From: Hirudinaria manillensis
Lineage: Eukaryota > Annelida > Clitellata > Hirudinida > Hirudinidae
Assembly (NCBI GenBank): GCA_034509925.1
Contig: CM067534.1
Span: forward strand, 4,648,501 to 4,712,500
DNA: 64,000 bases
Direction: 5' to 3'
The notes below the pieces were generated by a model. That model ran no database searches, was not told where the DNA came from, and worked only from the letters and a program-made list of their open reading frames with translations. A program made the translations under genes and the position numbers. This document shows, in pieces, positions 1-13,063 of the stretch. Within the stretch, counting starts at the first letter, position 1, and each line of letters starts with the position of its first letter.

Positions 1-3000
1 ACTCCAGAGAACTTTTCCATAAGTGAGATGAAACTGAGACGACCTCTGATGTAACCTCGTGTTGGAGTGCTGCAGAGTCGAAAGGTCAAAACAATATCTG
101 TCGTCTTCGATGTCATCCTCCGTGATCGAAGCAAAGTTGACGATCTTCTCGACGGGACCTCGGGAGGTGGCATTCTTGGACCTCCTCGCAGGAGAAACTT
201 CCCTGGATCGGGAAACGTCTCCGGGGACGCGACTCGGGGCAGGCGAGGGTTTCCTCGAAGGAACGAACTGAGGCCGAGGTATAGGATTCCTCGGATGTAA
301 ATTATTCGCAGCTGAAGGAATTTAAATCAAATTCATTTAAAATCAGAATTTAATCTTTACTTTTTAATTCAACAAAATTATCATTTTTGTTGTAGTAGTT
401 TTTTTTTAAATCTTTTTTTTAAATTATTTTAAAATAAATTTCAAAAAACTTTTGAATAGCTAAATGGCCTATTATAAGTTCAATCAATGAATTGACTCAC
501 GCAACGGGATGGTGCCGAGTGCAGGTCTGTACATGTTAGGCTGAAAATGATAATTAATAATCTAATGGCAGTTATAAAGATTTCACAGTTGTAATTCCAC
601 AGCAGTGTCTGATACTAAATTATTGTGAAATTACAAACAAATTGATAATAATAATAAATCATGTTATTGGAAAACATGCAAATCACAAGAAAAATCCTTA
701 TCGGTAGAACTTTATAATCACAAATAATAAAAAAGATCAAGTTAGTTATGCATTTCTTCTAAAAATAACTGTGGCTTGTCATGACAACCAGCATTTGTTG
801 TGATATTTTAGTCAGTGAGTGAGCTCTAATTAATATTAATGATGATGAAAAGCCAAAAATCATATCAATGATTCTAAAAACAAAGACGAACCTTATCATT
901 TTCTCCACCGCCTTTGAGCCTACCGGCAATTTCCCGAGCATTCATGTAATGCAATCCGTTGTCATCTTTTAAAGTCGCTTCAAAAACATTCTCCACCCAA
1001 TCAGACAAGTTTGAATCGTTATTGCTGGCGTCATTCGTCTGTCCTTTCGTATGTTTACGACTTTTGTCGTCTCGGCCGAGTTCTACGTCGACGTATATTC
1101 TTTTCAAACACGGCGGATTGATCCGGGTCAGGTCGAGAAGGGAGTTCGAAGGGTGATCCATCTGCTGAAATCGTCCCCTGTTCTCCGACTCCAGGCACTT
1201 GACGAACCTGGCATTCAACGGGCTTCTCTCCGACAGGCCGAGGTCCGCGTACATCTTGTCGAAGGTTTTCAGCGGTCGTTGCGCATCGGTGGCGTAGATG
1301 GAATCGCGACGATCCGAGAACTTGAAGAATGAGTTCGGATTCAGAGCCGTTCGTGGAGGAGCGGGTGCAAACTCCTTCAACTCCACAATGTCGGAGATGT
1401 CCACTTCTTTCCATGCCAGGAGCTTCTCCAAATTGCTTGCAGTTCTAAGTTGATCCATTTAATTATTAAGTACGTCTGAACAATTATTAAATGCATAATA
1501 TTGTTGAAAAGATCTAAAGTGTTTTTATTTTCAACATTAAATGAAAAATAGTATAAAGCCATGGATTCTAATGAATTCTTCTTTTCAATTATATAATATT
1601 TTGGAATTTTATTTGAGACTCAGAATACCTCAAGACACAATGCCCTAACTATTGTCATGCTCCATACACATGTCGAACAAAGACCTATGAGTCAACTATT
1701 GAAAGATATAAATAGGTTTGTTTTTTGTTCAGACTTATTAGAACCCAATCGAAATGAGTCAGATAATGTCAGTACGATGGAATCAAACCTACGCTTTAAT
1801 TTCTGTTAACTATTTTATTTTTATTAGTAACGACATCTTTATATTAATGCCTAATTAAAAACGTGTGGATTACCTATTGGATCCAATTCTGTATGCAACC
1901 AGATGGGAATCAGTCGTGAGATATTTCTCTTCGGTTTCAACTTCTTTGATGCCATCCAATACGAAATCTGACCCGGACAGGTAGCAACAAACACTTTCAT
2001 CGATTAGCTCCAGCGCCCATCCACTATCGTCCAGTTTCCTAAAAATGGGTTTAACTTAATTATAGTTAAAAATAAGTTTAATTATAATTTTATTTAATTA
2101 TAGTTTTATTTTTAGGCACGTCCCATACAACGAATCGACAAAATTGGAATCTTCGGAGATGTATGGACTCGATAAAGAATGATGGTTTGCAAAGGAAATC
2201 AAACCTTTCCTGGAGAAGTTCTTCGACAAACTCCTCGGCAGTCGTCCAAGAATCAACTTCCCTGCACGTTTTGGTTCCTTAGATTGCAAATGACCCGATT
2301 AAAACCCTCAACGAGTCAAAGTTACTTTGAATTCTTATTGACGAACCGTCATAGAAAGAAGCCTTGAGTGCCATCGGGAGTCTCGTGAATGCGGCCTTCC
2401 ACTCCAACCTGCTCGGAGGATGAGACCGATCGATCTGTCCCGGGACGTTAGAACCTCTCAGAAGGTTCTTCTGACAATGAGCGGCCAAGCTCTCGGGACA
2501 ATAGTGTGAGACGTAACTGACGACGATTGAAATTTAACGTTATAGTCAAATTTTCATTAAGAGAAATTAATGCTGCTTTGCATTTATAGTGTATTATAAA
2601 GTGATACAATCTTAGATTGTATTGTTTAGATTGTATTGTACAATTGTATTGTTTTGTTTATAGCAGATCACAGATAGGTTGTTCCCCATGACAATATGTT
2701 CTTAATTCAGTCCGTAGGCCTGTTCAGTTTTATAGGCCAATAAAACAATTGGCTAAGAACGAACACAAATGCATTGGTTTTGCTGTCCTGAATGATTATG
2801 ATGCAAAGCCATCACAAAACAAAAATAGAACAACAAAAGCAGTGAGGTACTTGATGAGGTAATTGGAGAGGACTTGGCTCGGGTGGAAGCACCCTCCGCA
2901 CAGGGTCATCAGGAACCAAGTTCTGTCGAGCACGCTTTCTTTCAGCTTGTCCTTCACGAAAGCTTTGCTACAAATTTGCAGCAACATTTCATCCTTGAGA

Positions 3001-4680
3001 GGCAAATTGTTGAGGCACTTTGAGATTATGAAGTCCACAGAAAGCATTCGATTAACCAATGAATCATTGTCTTTGATCAAGAACCTCAGGAGCTAAAAAT
3101 AGCACGTCAGTCCCGACTTAGAACGGCCTCACGATAGAAGGCAATTGTACTAGGCAACTCACGAGTTTTGCTAATTCGAGCATCGTTTTGGCGTCTTTCT
3201 CAGACTCTTTCTTCAGAATTGGATTGTCATGGAAACCCTTAGGTATATAAGACATGGCACCCTGCACAACAACAACAAAATGGCTTTGTTAATAAATACA
3301 GACAGGAAGTTAATCGTGGGAGTTGTACTTTCTCTGTTGTGTAAACAGGTTTTTAAAAAAAAAAAGAAGCCTTATAGAATATCTCTGTCTATGCAATTCA
3401 AGTCCAATAACATGATGAGACAGTGCTGATTAATTTGGATCGCATGAATCACATTACTCTAATCACCATGCTTCTTGTGGTTGCAAGTAATTCATGTTGA
3501 AACTCACAGGGCAGTAGACTTCAGCAAACTTTTTGAAATCAAAACTGTTGACGTCGAAGGGCAGATGAGGCGAGAAGGTTGTCGGAGGAATGCCTGGGAC
3601 TTGAACGAACGTATCTTCGATGGTCCCTTCATGGAGATAATATTGTTGTGATAATATAATCATGAATTGGAGTTAAGTTAACGGAAATTTAATTTAATTA
3701 TAAACTCTTGTGTCAAATTATTTACTAAAATTTTATTATACTAATTATATTACTATAAATGGTGATTTTGGTGATGCAATATAAATTTAACATGCAATAA
3801 TTAACATAAATGCACTGGTTAACCTGGATGAAGGCTTATTTGATAGGCAAGTGCTGTGGGAATTTCCAAGCTGTTGGCATTCACTTTGAAAGAAATCTTT
3901 TCCTACAAATTATCCGGCATTAAATTATTTATGTTTTAAAAATGTAAATATAAAAATTAATAAATAATAATTTTTTAATTTATTAAATTTAATTTATTTA
4001 ACTTAATTAATAAATAATAATTTTTTAATTTATTTCCTAATCGGCCATTATAATAAAACAATCCATTTTTTCTTCCATCAAATGCACATTGGCAGCACAT
4101 TCAGTCGACTGGTGTCGAACAATTTCAGGTGTTCTTGTTCTTGAAGCGTTCGACCAACACACGATGCATGCTTTGATTTCATTACTTCCTCATCACCTTA
4201 AAGCTGCTAAGTACTTCCTCGTATATGGGTCAGTAACTAGTAACTATTAATAAACTATTAACTACGTAAAATATAATAATAATAAATATAATAATAAATA
4301 ATAAAATAAGTTCACAAGACATTAAATAATAAATTATGTTTAAATTATTCGAGAGACCGAAACTTCGTAGACCGACCTTAATGACTTCGTCGGGCAGCGG
4401 ACCATTGGCTTTAATCTCCTCGAATATCTTTGATCTCCTGGCTTTCATATCATCCTTATATTTCTTCATCTGCCTCTGGTTGTCTTCAAGAATCCTGCTT
4501 TTATCTTCTTCCATCTGCAATGAAGAAATACGGAATAATTATGAGATGGATAAATATAGAATAATTATGCCGTGAATAAATGTAGAATCGAAATGATTAA
4601 TATGCATGGTGATTTACTGTTAATAATTAATAAATATAAACAACATATAATAATAATAATAATAACAGCAACAACAACTA

Positions 4681-4725
<45 letters not shown>

Positions 4726-7700
4726 TGAAGTAGTGAATCAAGCACTTGTAAGTGATTTTGTTACTTCTTCCTGAGTTTAACGAAGAATCATTTTTGACAT
4801 TAGCAGTTCAAAAGGCATTATAAAATGAATCATCATCAGTTTGATCAAGCTTCAATCGAGATCGACACAATTCAAAGCATGCAACAACCTTTTTGTATTC
4901 ATTTTGAGATATCAACCTCCTTAAATGTGCCTGAATGGTTATCGCAGCAGCAACCATCTTGTTGTAATTTTTCCTGTAAACGTGAATAATTTGATAAACC
5001 AAACCGCGTTCGGCACAATTCAATTCGTCACCGACGGATCTTCCTCGGTTTGAATGACAAGTACCTGGCTATCCATCCCCTTATGAAAGCCTGCAATCTC
5101 AGAAGAGCCTCTTTATTCTTCGACAAATGTTCCCTGGCAAGTCGTCCCCTCAAATATTTCTGAAAGACCAGTGCAGCTTCTACGAGAACTTTGTTTTTTG
5201 CTTTGCCTAGATGGCCCAAAAAGTCTTCTTTCATGAAAACCTTAAGCAATGTTAATTACTACCATCAAGAAACAATCTCGAGATATCGTCCGCTTCAAAA
5301 ACGACTTTATTGGGTTTTTAAAAAATTTTTAACGATTAAATCGAGTTAAACGCTCGTTAATTGCACAAATCACCTTCGTTTTTCCAATTTCCCAGCTGTT
5401 CTTCCAAACGTGTTCTCGATTTTCCAGTATCGTCTTACACACGAACCGAAGGCTTGCCTCGGCGACGTTCGAAGGACCGGTCACGGTCGACGGGAGAAGA
5501 CATCTGAATCTAATTAAACGTCGAGGGTCGAATAACGTCGACACGACGCCGACACTAGCACAACGATACGTAAAACCGTGACGACACGACCATCGTTAAG
5601 TCGAAGTATTTTGAAATTGCATTTCGTTCGTGAAAGGCACGTCCGATCGACCGAAGATTGTGGCCGCAAATGCAGGATCATCTGCCGTAATTTGCAAGAA
5701 TATTTTTTCTAAGAACGCTTTCATGACATTTTTTCGTGGACAATAAGAATTATTCACAACTACACGATAACAATGTCGACTACAGCAGAATGTTGAAGTC
5801 ATACTTTTGATAGAAAGTAATGAACTTCTGTCTGACGGAAAAACCCAACTTCCTGATTTTGACGGTTTCGAGCATGCCGGTGGCACGGAGTTGGTCGAGA
5901 ACCGACTGGTCCTGGAAGAGCATGGGGGACTTTGTATTGTTTGGCTTGATGCACCTGATGAACCAAGGGTTGCAGCTGGGGTACGAACCAAAAGAATTCT
6001 ATTAGCAATATTATACATAATATTTATGTATATTATACATGAACAAATTTATTTTTATATTAATATTTTTCATTTTATTATGGTTTAAAAACATGTGCTC
6101 CAGTTCTGCATGAATGCATTTGGCCATTTATAGGATCATAATAATCAATTCATTTCAATGGACTCAGAAAAATGAAAATGATATATATATATGTGTATAT
6201 ATATAGATAGATATACTTCATCATTTCTAGAAGGGATTGAAGAGAATCATGAAAGAGCATTGAGACTGTTGCACTCCTGGATTTGCTACTCATGGTACTC
6301 CTTGTGCCGTGTTTAAAAAGGTCGTCCTTGTTTCTCGTTTCTAGGTCCTGCTCAAAAAATCCAGACACAAAAGTATCCTCACTCTCCAGCAAAACTAACA
6401 GAACTTCTGTCTTCAGAGATTCTCTGTTTTTGTCCAGGAAGTGAAGAACCTTTAATCGATAATTGTGATAATTACGAAAAGCGTTAATCGCTAAAGGCGA
6501 TAAAGTTTTTGTTTATATCTGAATTACGTTGTAAGTCACGGAGCCTGCGTAATGCTTGACGGAGAACTCGGGATCTGCCATCCTAGGCTTGATGTAATAA
6601 TTGCTGGAGCCATGTTTGGCGTGGCACTTCTCTAGGAATGTCCAATCAGAGCCCTGATGGTACACATACAAATTATCCCTTATTTTCTACGATAACATAT
6701 GCTACGACATATGATAACTATGATAACATTTTATTTTACTAATTATATTACTAACCTAACCCTAACCCTAACCCTAACCCTTTCAAAAGTCATTCAAATT
6801 AAAAGTCATACGTTTGGAAAGTAGCTCTCTTCATCGAGCAAGTGGAAAATTCCGTGAGGTTTCTTGGAAATCAGGTCGACCACTGGCTGGTTGTCTAGAA
6901 AATCGATTGTGTACCACGTCACTCCCTCTTTTGCATATTCCTCTTGCTCGATCTTGAAGATGTGTTTATTGAAGTAATACTGGAGGGATTCATTTGCATA
7001 ATTTATGCAAAGCTGTTCAAAACTGTTGAATGACAGATCCTGAGAATAATAATAACGTATTGAATGATTTCAATGCTCAACAGTCAATAAATACACTGGC
7101 ACATGTTACAAATGGCTAAAAATAGCTGATAATTCAACACAAATTACAATAACCTCAAAGCCAAAAATGTCCAGGATGGCTATAGAGTTCAGGTTATTGA
7201 GGTTTGGGTCGTGTCTCGAGTTTGAATTTATTCTGTTGACCAGCCAATTAAAAACATGGTGATACAATGCCTTTGCTATAGAGTCCCTGGATGTAATTTA
7301 TAGCATAATAGAATATAATCAAATAGAATACGTTTAAAAGTAAACTCCTTTTTATTCAAAACATCAACATCCGTCTCAAATAAACAATGTCGCAAATCTT
7401 TATCGCCGGAGTCTCCACCCCCAAGGACTGCTTTGATATTTTCTGCTTCTTTCTGCTTATGATTTTTCTAACTCTTGGTTTTTTATTTGTCATTACATAT
7501 TACATAATTCTTTAACCATGTTAGACATCATAATCATCATGTATCTTCAAGTTCTTAGTAGCTCAGCAGATCAGTGAGATGAATAAGCAACCCTACCTCA
7601 CATCAACAGCTTGGTCCATTGTAAGAGATATCACCATTTTCTCATTTCTAGCCTCCTGAATTTATCAATGAACGAAATCAAGCTTTGTGAAGTTTCATAC

Positions 7701-10700
7701 AATCTGGACGATTCTAACTAAACGTGACTAACTGTGATTCTTGTGGTCAAAACTTGTTTAAGACCTTTGATTGGAACTTTCAGAAGTTCGCCAACTATCC
7801 TGCAATTTGACTCAGTAACAAGTGAGACTTCTTCCATCCTGTGCACATTCTATGAAATTGAATTGATCCAAACTTATGAATAACCAATTGAGTATGAATT
7901 TATCAATTTCAAACGACCGACCTCACTTCGAGCGAACGTCACATTCCCGAGATGCAAGACTGCCGACAGAACCTTAAACATTCCATTCATTTCTTCGTCG
8001 GTGAACTTATGATGTTCAAAAGCTCTCCGGACGTTATTAAAATTTGCAAGGTCATCTCTCGATTCAATAACGGCATCTCTCCCCTAAAATAAATTGTTAA
8101 TAATAGACTGATTTACTGCCAAATTCATTAAAAGAGAAGATTAGGTTACATACATGGTTTAGGTAGGCAAAGTCTTCCACTTTTGATAAATATAAATCTG
8201 TTTTTATATTATTTGGCAAACCTTTGAACATTTCATAGAAAAAGTGGTAATTTCTCTCCCCAGGAAGCTAGGATACATCGTTAAATACACTTAAATTATT
8301 TCTATTCATAGCTTCATTACTTCAAAATTCATACTTGTTTAACGATGCGTGATCTTTCAAGCAAATATTTATTGGTTTTTGATCCCACCATTGCGCCACT
8401 GAAATAAGAATTTGAAAAAATAAAAAGTAAGGTTGTCACGATATTTTCTCAAAATGACAAAAATACATACTTTGCAAAATAAAGTGATACATATTTTCCA
8501 AATCTACTGGAATTATCATTTATGACCGTTCGAGCATTTCCAAATGATTCAAGAATGGGATTTGCTTCGAGAATTTGTTCGGTGACGGTGCTCTTTCCAC
8601 TTTTGTCGCTAATTTTGGCTAGGAAATGCATCAATAACTTGGTGCTTTCTGTTTTGCCCGAACCACTTTCACCACTATCAGGAGTTTTTAAAAATATGAT
8701 ATGACTAGTAAGCAATGAACATTGCCAAACTACTTACCTAATGACCACAACTTGGTCCTCTTTTTCATCTTTCATGTGCAGATATGCTTCATTCCCTTGG
8801 TAAAACAAGTGCCTGAATAGGAAAAGCTATGAATTGTTCATTCGTACCCAATGATTGTGCCATAACCTGGCTGGCTTTTGAATTATTATATGACTATCAA
8901 GTAAAATTGAACAAAAGTAAACATAAAAAATAAAAATAATAAATGAAACATCAAAAAAATGACGACCAAATACAAAAGAGACGAACAAACAAAACAGGAA
9001 AGAGGTGGGTGTAAGATGGAAGGTAATAAATCACCAGATATTTGAGTTTAAGTGGTTACATTTTATAAAACATTATTTACAGATTGTTGAATGTTGTTAT
9101 TGATGATACAAATGCATAATTTGCATAAAAATTCCATTTTGAGTTTGCTCAACTGAAAACTCCTGATATTATTTAACGACTTAATAACGACAATCAAATA
9201 CTTCCCAACGTCCCCCTTCACTAATCAGCGAGCAACGACGCCCCGTAAAAACAAAGCAGACGAATTTTAATGCAGTGTCTAATTTCAACGACTTTGTAAG
9301 CTTTTTTGAGTACAACATTTAGCAAGATTATTTACAGTATATTAATGTTGTTATTTTTTTTGTAACAACAAATAAACCTGCGACTTAGCGCACGTCTTTT
9401 TACAAAAAAAAGTTGTGGCGAATTGTTTGTAATTAATCGTCTTAATTAGGATTAGAGTGGATTTTAACATTTTGATTTTGAGGAAATGTAATTTTTTGTC
9501 AATGTTTCATGTTTATATATCACTAAAACTTACTTTGAAGATCTTATGAACCTTGTAATATAAATTTTATAACACATATGCAAAAAGTTCCTATCATTAT
9601 TGGAAAGTCTAAAAACACATTGTTATGCAATTTACAAGTTGTATTAGTCATAGGAAGCTCATATTTTACAAGGTGTTTTGTGTGTGATAAAATGATGCAA
9701 TGTCCAAATTTGAACAAATTTCATTGGTTAGTTCTCGAGAAATTAGGAAAAATGTGAAATTCCTATCTTTATTGTCTCCACTGTATACGTTATTGTCAAA
9801 GAAAGACACTTGCACTCAAAACGAAAGACTCCTGGCGATTCTAGGGTCTCAAACAACCTTTTACGTCTAAGCCCCGAAATTATAACTAGCCTAAGTTCCA
9901 CAAAAAATGCGCTTGGTCCGCTACTGCAAGTGAGTAAATAAGACGAGTTTATAAAGCACAATTTTCATATACGGTTATTAAGTTTCTTATTACATTTAAG
10001 TCAAGTGCACGTCACAAATAAAGCGGTCTTCAGTTTAAGGTAGCTTGTCGATGTCATCGTGAGTGTCTAACTTTAGAGGCTTGCATAACAATAAGGGGTG
10101 TTGCCGAGTGATTCGAGTCGTGTTGCTGCTATTACATTTCCGAATGCCATAAAATAGTAGATTTAGAAAATGCAAGAATTCACTGCACCATTTCTCTGAT
10201 CTCACATCCTATTACTTGGTTCTTATGCTATTCAATTACATGCTTTATGTGTTTAAGCCTAAGCATTCTTTGAGACTTCTTTGTAAACCGCCGTTCTCCC
10301 ATAGATTCATTGTCTAATTGGTTGTCGTCACTTCCCATAATATTGCCCATTGGTTCCATACCTTTCTTTTTCTGAAATTTTCGACTTGAAAGACTGTCGT
10401 TGGTCGAATTTTAGCCAGAAGTATCCTTTAGATTAATTCTTCTTGACGTTGTTGGTCGTCGCATATAAGCATTCATACATTCCTATTGGAGTATTATAAA
10501 TATAAAAATTGGACAGCAATATTGCAGCTGGAACCCTGGTTATAATGCTTAAAATTGTAATTCTTCAGTTGTATATTCAATATCTTGAATAGGCTTCAGT
10601 AGTTGTTATGCTAAATACAGTACACCTTCATGCGTTCATGTGAAATTTCACTCTCGATTCTTCACAAAAGGTTGATGTCAATCGGTATGCATGACTTTCA

Positions 10701-12356
10701 CTGTTTACCTCAACGCTTTCGTTCGTATTAAAGCTATCTTTCAAACATTTTGATCAATTATTGGAGGTGTCCTCAGTTCCTAATCTAGGACGTGCATCAA
10801 ATTCATCATCAGTGATTGATATTCAAAATAAACGGAATATTCCTTATCGAGTAATAGCACGCAATTCAATGAAGATAAAATGACTTATTTTAGTAGTATG
10901 AAGAATAGTGAATGTTGGGACATATCCGGGATGATCTTTTACGGCTTAATTTATTTAGTAAGAATAAATGATGGATGATCAGAGAGGCTTGAGAAATGGA
11001 TAAAATGACTTAGTAACCAGACTATTGGTTAAAGTTGAACAAATTATATTGAATATTACACAAGCTACGTTAAATACTACAGCTTGCATTTCCTATATTT
11101 TGGCCTAGGACCACAAAAAATTAATTTAATGAAATAAACTATAAAAAATAAAATAACGATGAACTAACGGGGGAAGGCTGTTTGCGGCTTTGTGGTACTT
11201 CGTTACTGCACCCAGGCCGTAAATGTCAAGAGGTTTGTACGGGTTTATGGCAATCAAAATGTTTCCCACATTAGTCTAAAAAAAGGCATCATTTTGTACT
11301 TCATGAATCTTGAAAAGCATGTATTAAAACTATATAACCGACATAAATCTTTTCAGTCTTATATCTGGCTCGTAAGTTCGTGACTATGTGAGCTTCCTCC
11401 AGTTCGCTTGAAAAAAATAGTAAAAAATTAATTTATTAATATTTATTTTTAAATAATTTATAGCAGTATATCAAAATATTTATGTCAATATGTCAAAATG
11501 GCTAATTATTAAATAGTTTTTATTGATAATCATGATTATCATGATACTCTAACTTAAACGACCTCCTTATCCCTAATTGACTATACTTTCGTCGTTGGAA
11601 AATCTGAAATCACATCCCCGCTTTGAAGGATTTTTGAGAACAAGCCTTTCCATGCAGATGCAAAGCATAAGAATAAATTGCATTTGTTAAATTTATCTTT
11701 TTAAATGCTTGCTAATTGAAATAAATTAAAATGTCTCCGCCTCATTTTGCGCGCCATAGTTTTGCTATAACTTTTCAGCTGCGTTAATTTGTCCTTGATT
11801 TGAAGATTTATTATTTTCGTGAAAGTTAACTCCTAGGTAAAGCCCTCGTAATGCATAAAGGTGGTTGATTTTTTTAATAGGTGCTATGTAAATGGAATAA
11901 GTATCCTAAGCTTCTGCTTATAAATAAAATCATTTTTTTGCTTATGCGAATTTTACAAATTTACCAGACAAGTGAGCGTCGCGCTATTCACAGATAATGA
12001 TGCTCGAGGAATGGCCTGGTCAAGAGTTTATAACTTGTTTATGATGGCTCAAGATGGGGTACATTTTTTCTTATAAATATGCGCATATAGTTTATTATTG
12101 ATGTAACAAAACGATAATTTATGATGGTTAAGTGGTTCAGGGTAACCACTCTTTATTATTACTAACTAATAGAGTTATTAACTCTAAAATATTGAAACTT
12201 CTGGCCTGTCATAAGTCACTGAATTTGTTGAGAATGAGAAATCCTTATTAACCATTTTACTATTTAAAGTGAAGATTATTTAACAAATCAAATTTTAAAA
12301 ACTTACGGCAAATCTATAATGTTATCAACAACTCCAGAATCTTCCCCATCAGTCAT
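1..12356 (-). CDS. Unconventional myosin with MyTH4-FERM tail (3' end beyond the window)
   Basis: Actin-based motor. Exons joined by phase: 12356-12307, 11406-11343, 11275-11169, 8812-8738, 8674-8471, 8398-8335, 8267-8154, 8083-7922, 7849-7733, 7655-7597, 7286-7154, 7039-6812, 6653-6528, 6449-6217, 5975-5805, 5509-5374, 5240-5065, 4973-4889, 4514-4377, then tail exons. The motor has [13 protein letters not shown]-loop GESGSGKTE, switch [11 protein letters not shown], switch [20 protein letters not shown] and IRCIKPN, so it should be an active ATPase. Glu fills the TEDS position. About three IQ-like motifs follow (about 5190-4889), then a charged helix (4514-4377). A MyTH4 domain (about 3265-2840) and FERM-like segments (about 2530-1870) come next, then low-complexity exons (1455-900 and 300-1) open at the window edge. 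The N-terminus is short: MTDGEDSG leads directly into the motor, with no SH3-like domain. The tail fits class VII, XV or XXII; class XV is my weak preference. Some tail exon boundaries (4220-1870) are uncertain. Confidence 0.9.
4640..4723. repeat. (AAT)n microsatellite
   Basis: Nearly pure AAT/TAA trinucleotide array in the myosin intron between the last IQ-like exon and the charged-helix exon. Confidence 0.95.
6752..6783. repeat. Interstitial telomere-type repeat (CCCTAA)4
   Basis: About four head-to-tail CCCTAA units lie in a myosin intron, between the exons at 7039-6812 and 6653-6528. TTAGGG is the usual metazoan telomere unit. It is short and intronic, so it is an interstitial copy and not a chromosome end. 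Confidence 0.85.
8813..11168 (-). other. Large intron of the myosin gene (2.36 kb)
   Basis: It separates the exon ending at the NSLPP codons (11169) from the exon starting [10 protein letters not shown] (8812). It is AT-rich. A 72-codon open frame on the minus strand at 9961-9743 has no recognisable domain and lies inside the intron. I see no second gene or intact mobile element. It is far longer than most introns in this gene, so it is a reasonable place for regulatory sequence or an old insertion. Confidence 0.75.
11407..12306 (-). other. First intron of the myosin gene (0.9 kb)
   Basis: The donor is GTAAGT directly after the first coding exon (12307) and the acceptor is a T-rich tract ending CAAG before 11406. 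The phase (two bases left over) is met by the next exon, giving the join IIDLP-PELEEAH. AT-rich; nothing else recognised. Confidence 0.75.
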
Positions 12357-13063
12357 TTTCTTTACAAAATGGCAAAAAAGCAAATCGATTGACTTAAATG
12401 AAGCTTTCAGTCCGTGGACTTTACAAATGACTTGAAATAAATATCTTTCTTTAAAAAAAAACGGTCCGAACAGACTTATGTTTACTGTTGCTATGTTGGG
12501 CGAAAAACGATGCGAAATGCTTAAGCCCAATTCAGTACCGAATTTTAGTACCTTATACAATATGCAATTATCTGTTCTCGGGACCTTCTATTCTTTGACT
12601 GAAGTAATTCAGGTAGGTAAATGACACCAGTCATGCGTGTCAGGGACGCTAGAATAACAATAGTCAGTTAGCAGCTAATTCACTGAACAAACAAACGGAC
12701 AAAATTCTGCGGGGTTTTTTTTCTGCAATAGACTATTCCGGCAAAATATCTAAGAAAGAGGAAGTCGTGATGAAAAGCAATTTATTGTCTACTGATGGCA
12801 GTCATTGTAAACAAACAATGGAATTTTTAAGACTCTATATATATATATAGAAATTGGAATTAATTTTTAAAATGAAATCACAAGCGAAACTTATGTCAAA
12901 TCACACAAACAACAGAGAAAGTTTGCCAAAGAATTATCTAAACTGTCGCCATAGCAACCAAAGGCATCGTTCGCTTGCAACGAGAACTACTCTCCAGATG
13001 TGGACATGGATAGTTGAGTGCAGGACAATGTTCTTTACATCTCCATTTTCTTCACTATGCTCA
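12357..13063. promoter_or_regulatory. Spacer between the PREB 3' end and the myosin start
   Basis: About 0.7 kb lies between two minus-strand genes. It must hold the 3' UTR of the PREB gene and the promoter/5' UTR of the myosin. I see a possible PREB polyadenylation signal at 12781-12786 and an AT-dinucleotide run near 12836-12848. No coding signal. Confidence 0.5.
12781..12786 (-). terminator. Possible polyadenylation signal of the PREB gene
   Basis: AATAAA on the minus strand, about 280 bases past the PREB stop codon. Position and strand fit, but AT-rich DNA yields such hexamers by chance. Confidence 0.4.

Noticed and set aside
9743-9961. 72-codon frame in the large myosin intron
   Set aside because: No similarity, intronic, and near the length expected by chance in a long intron.
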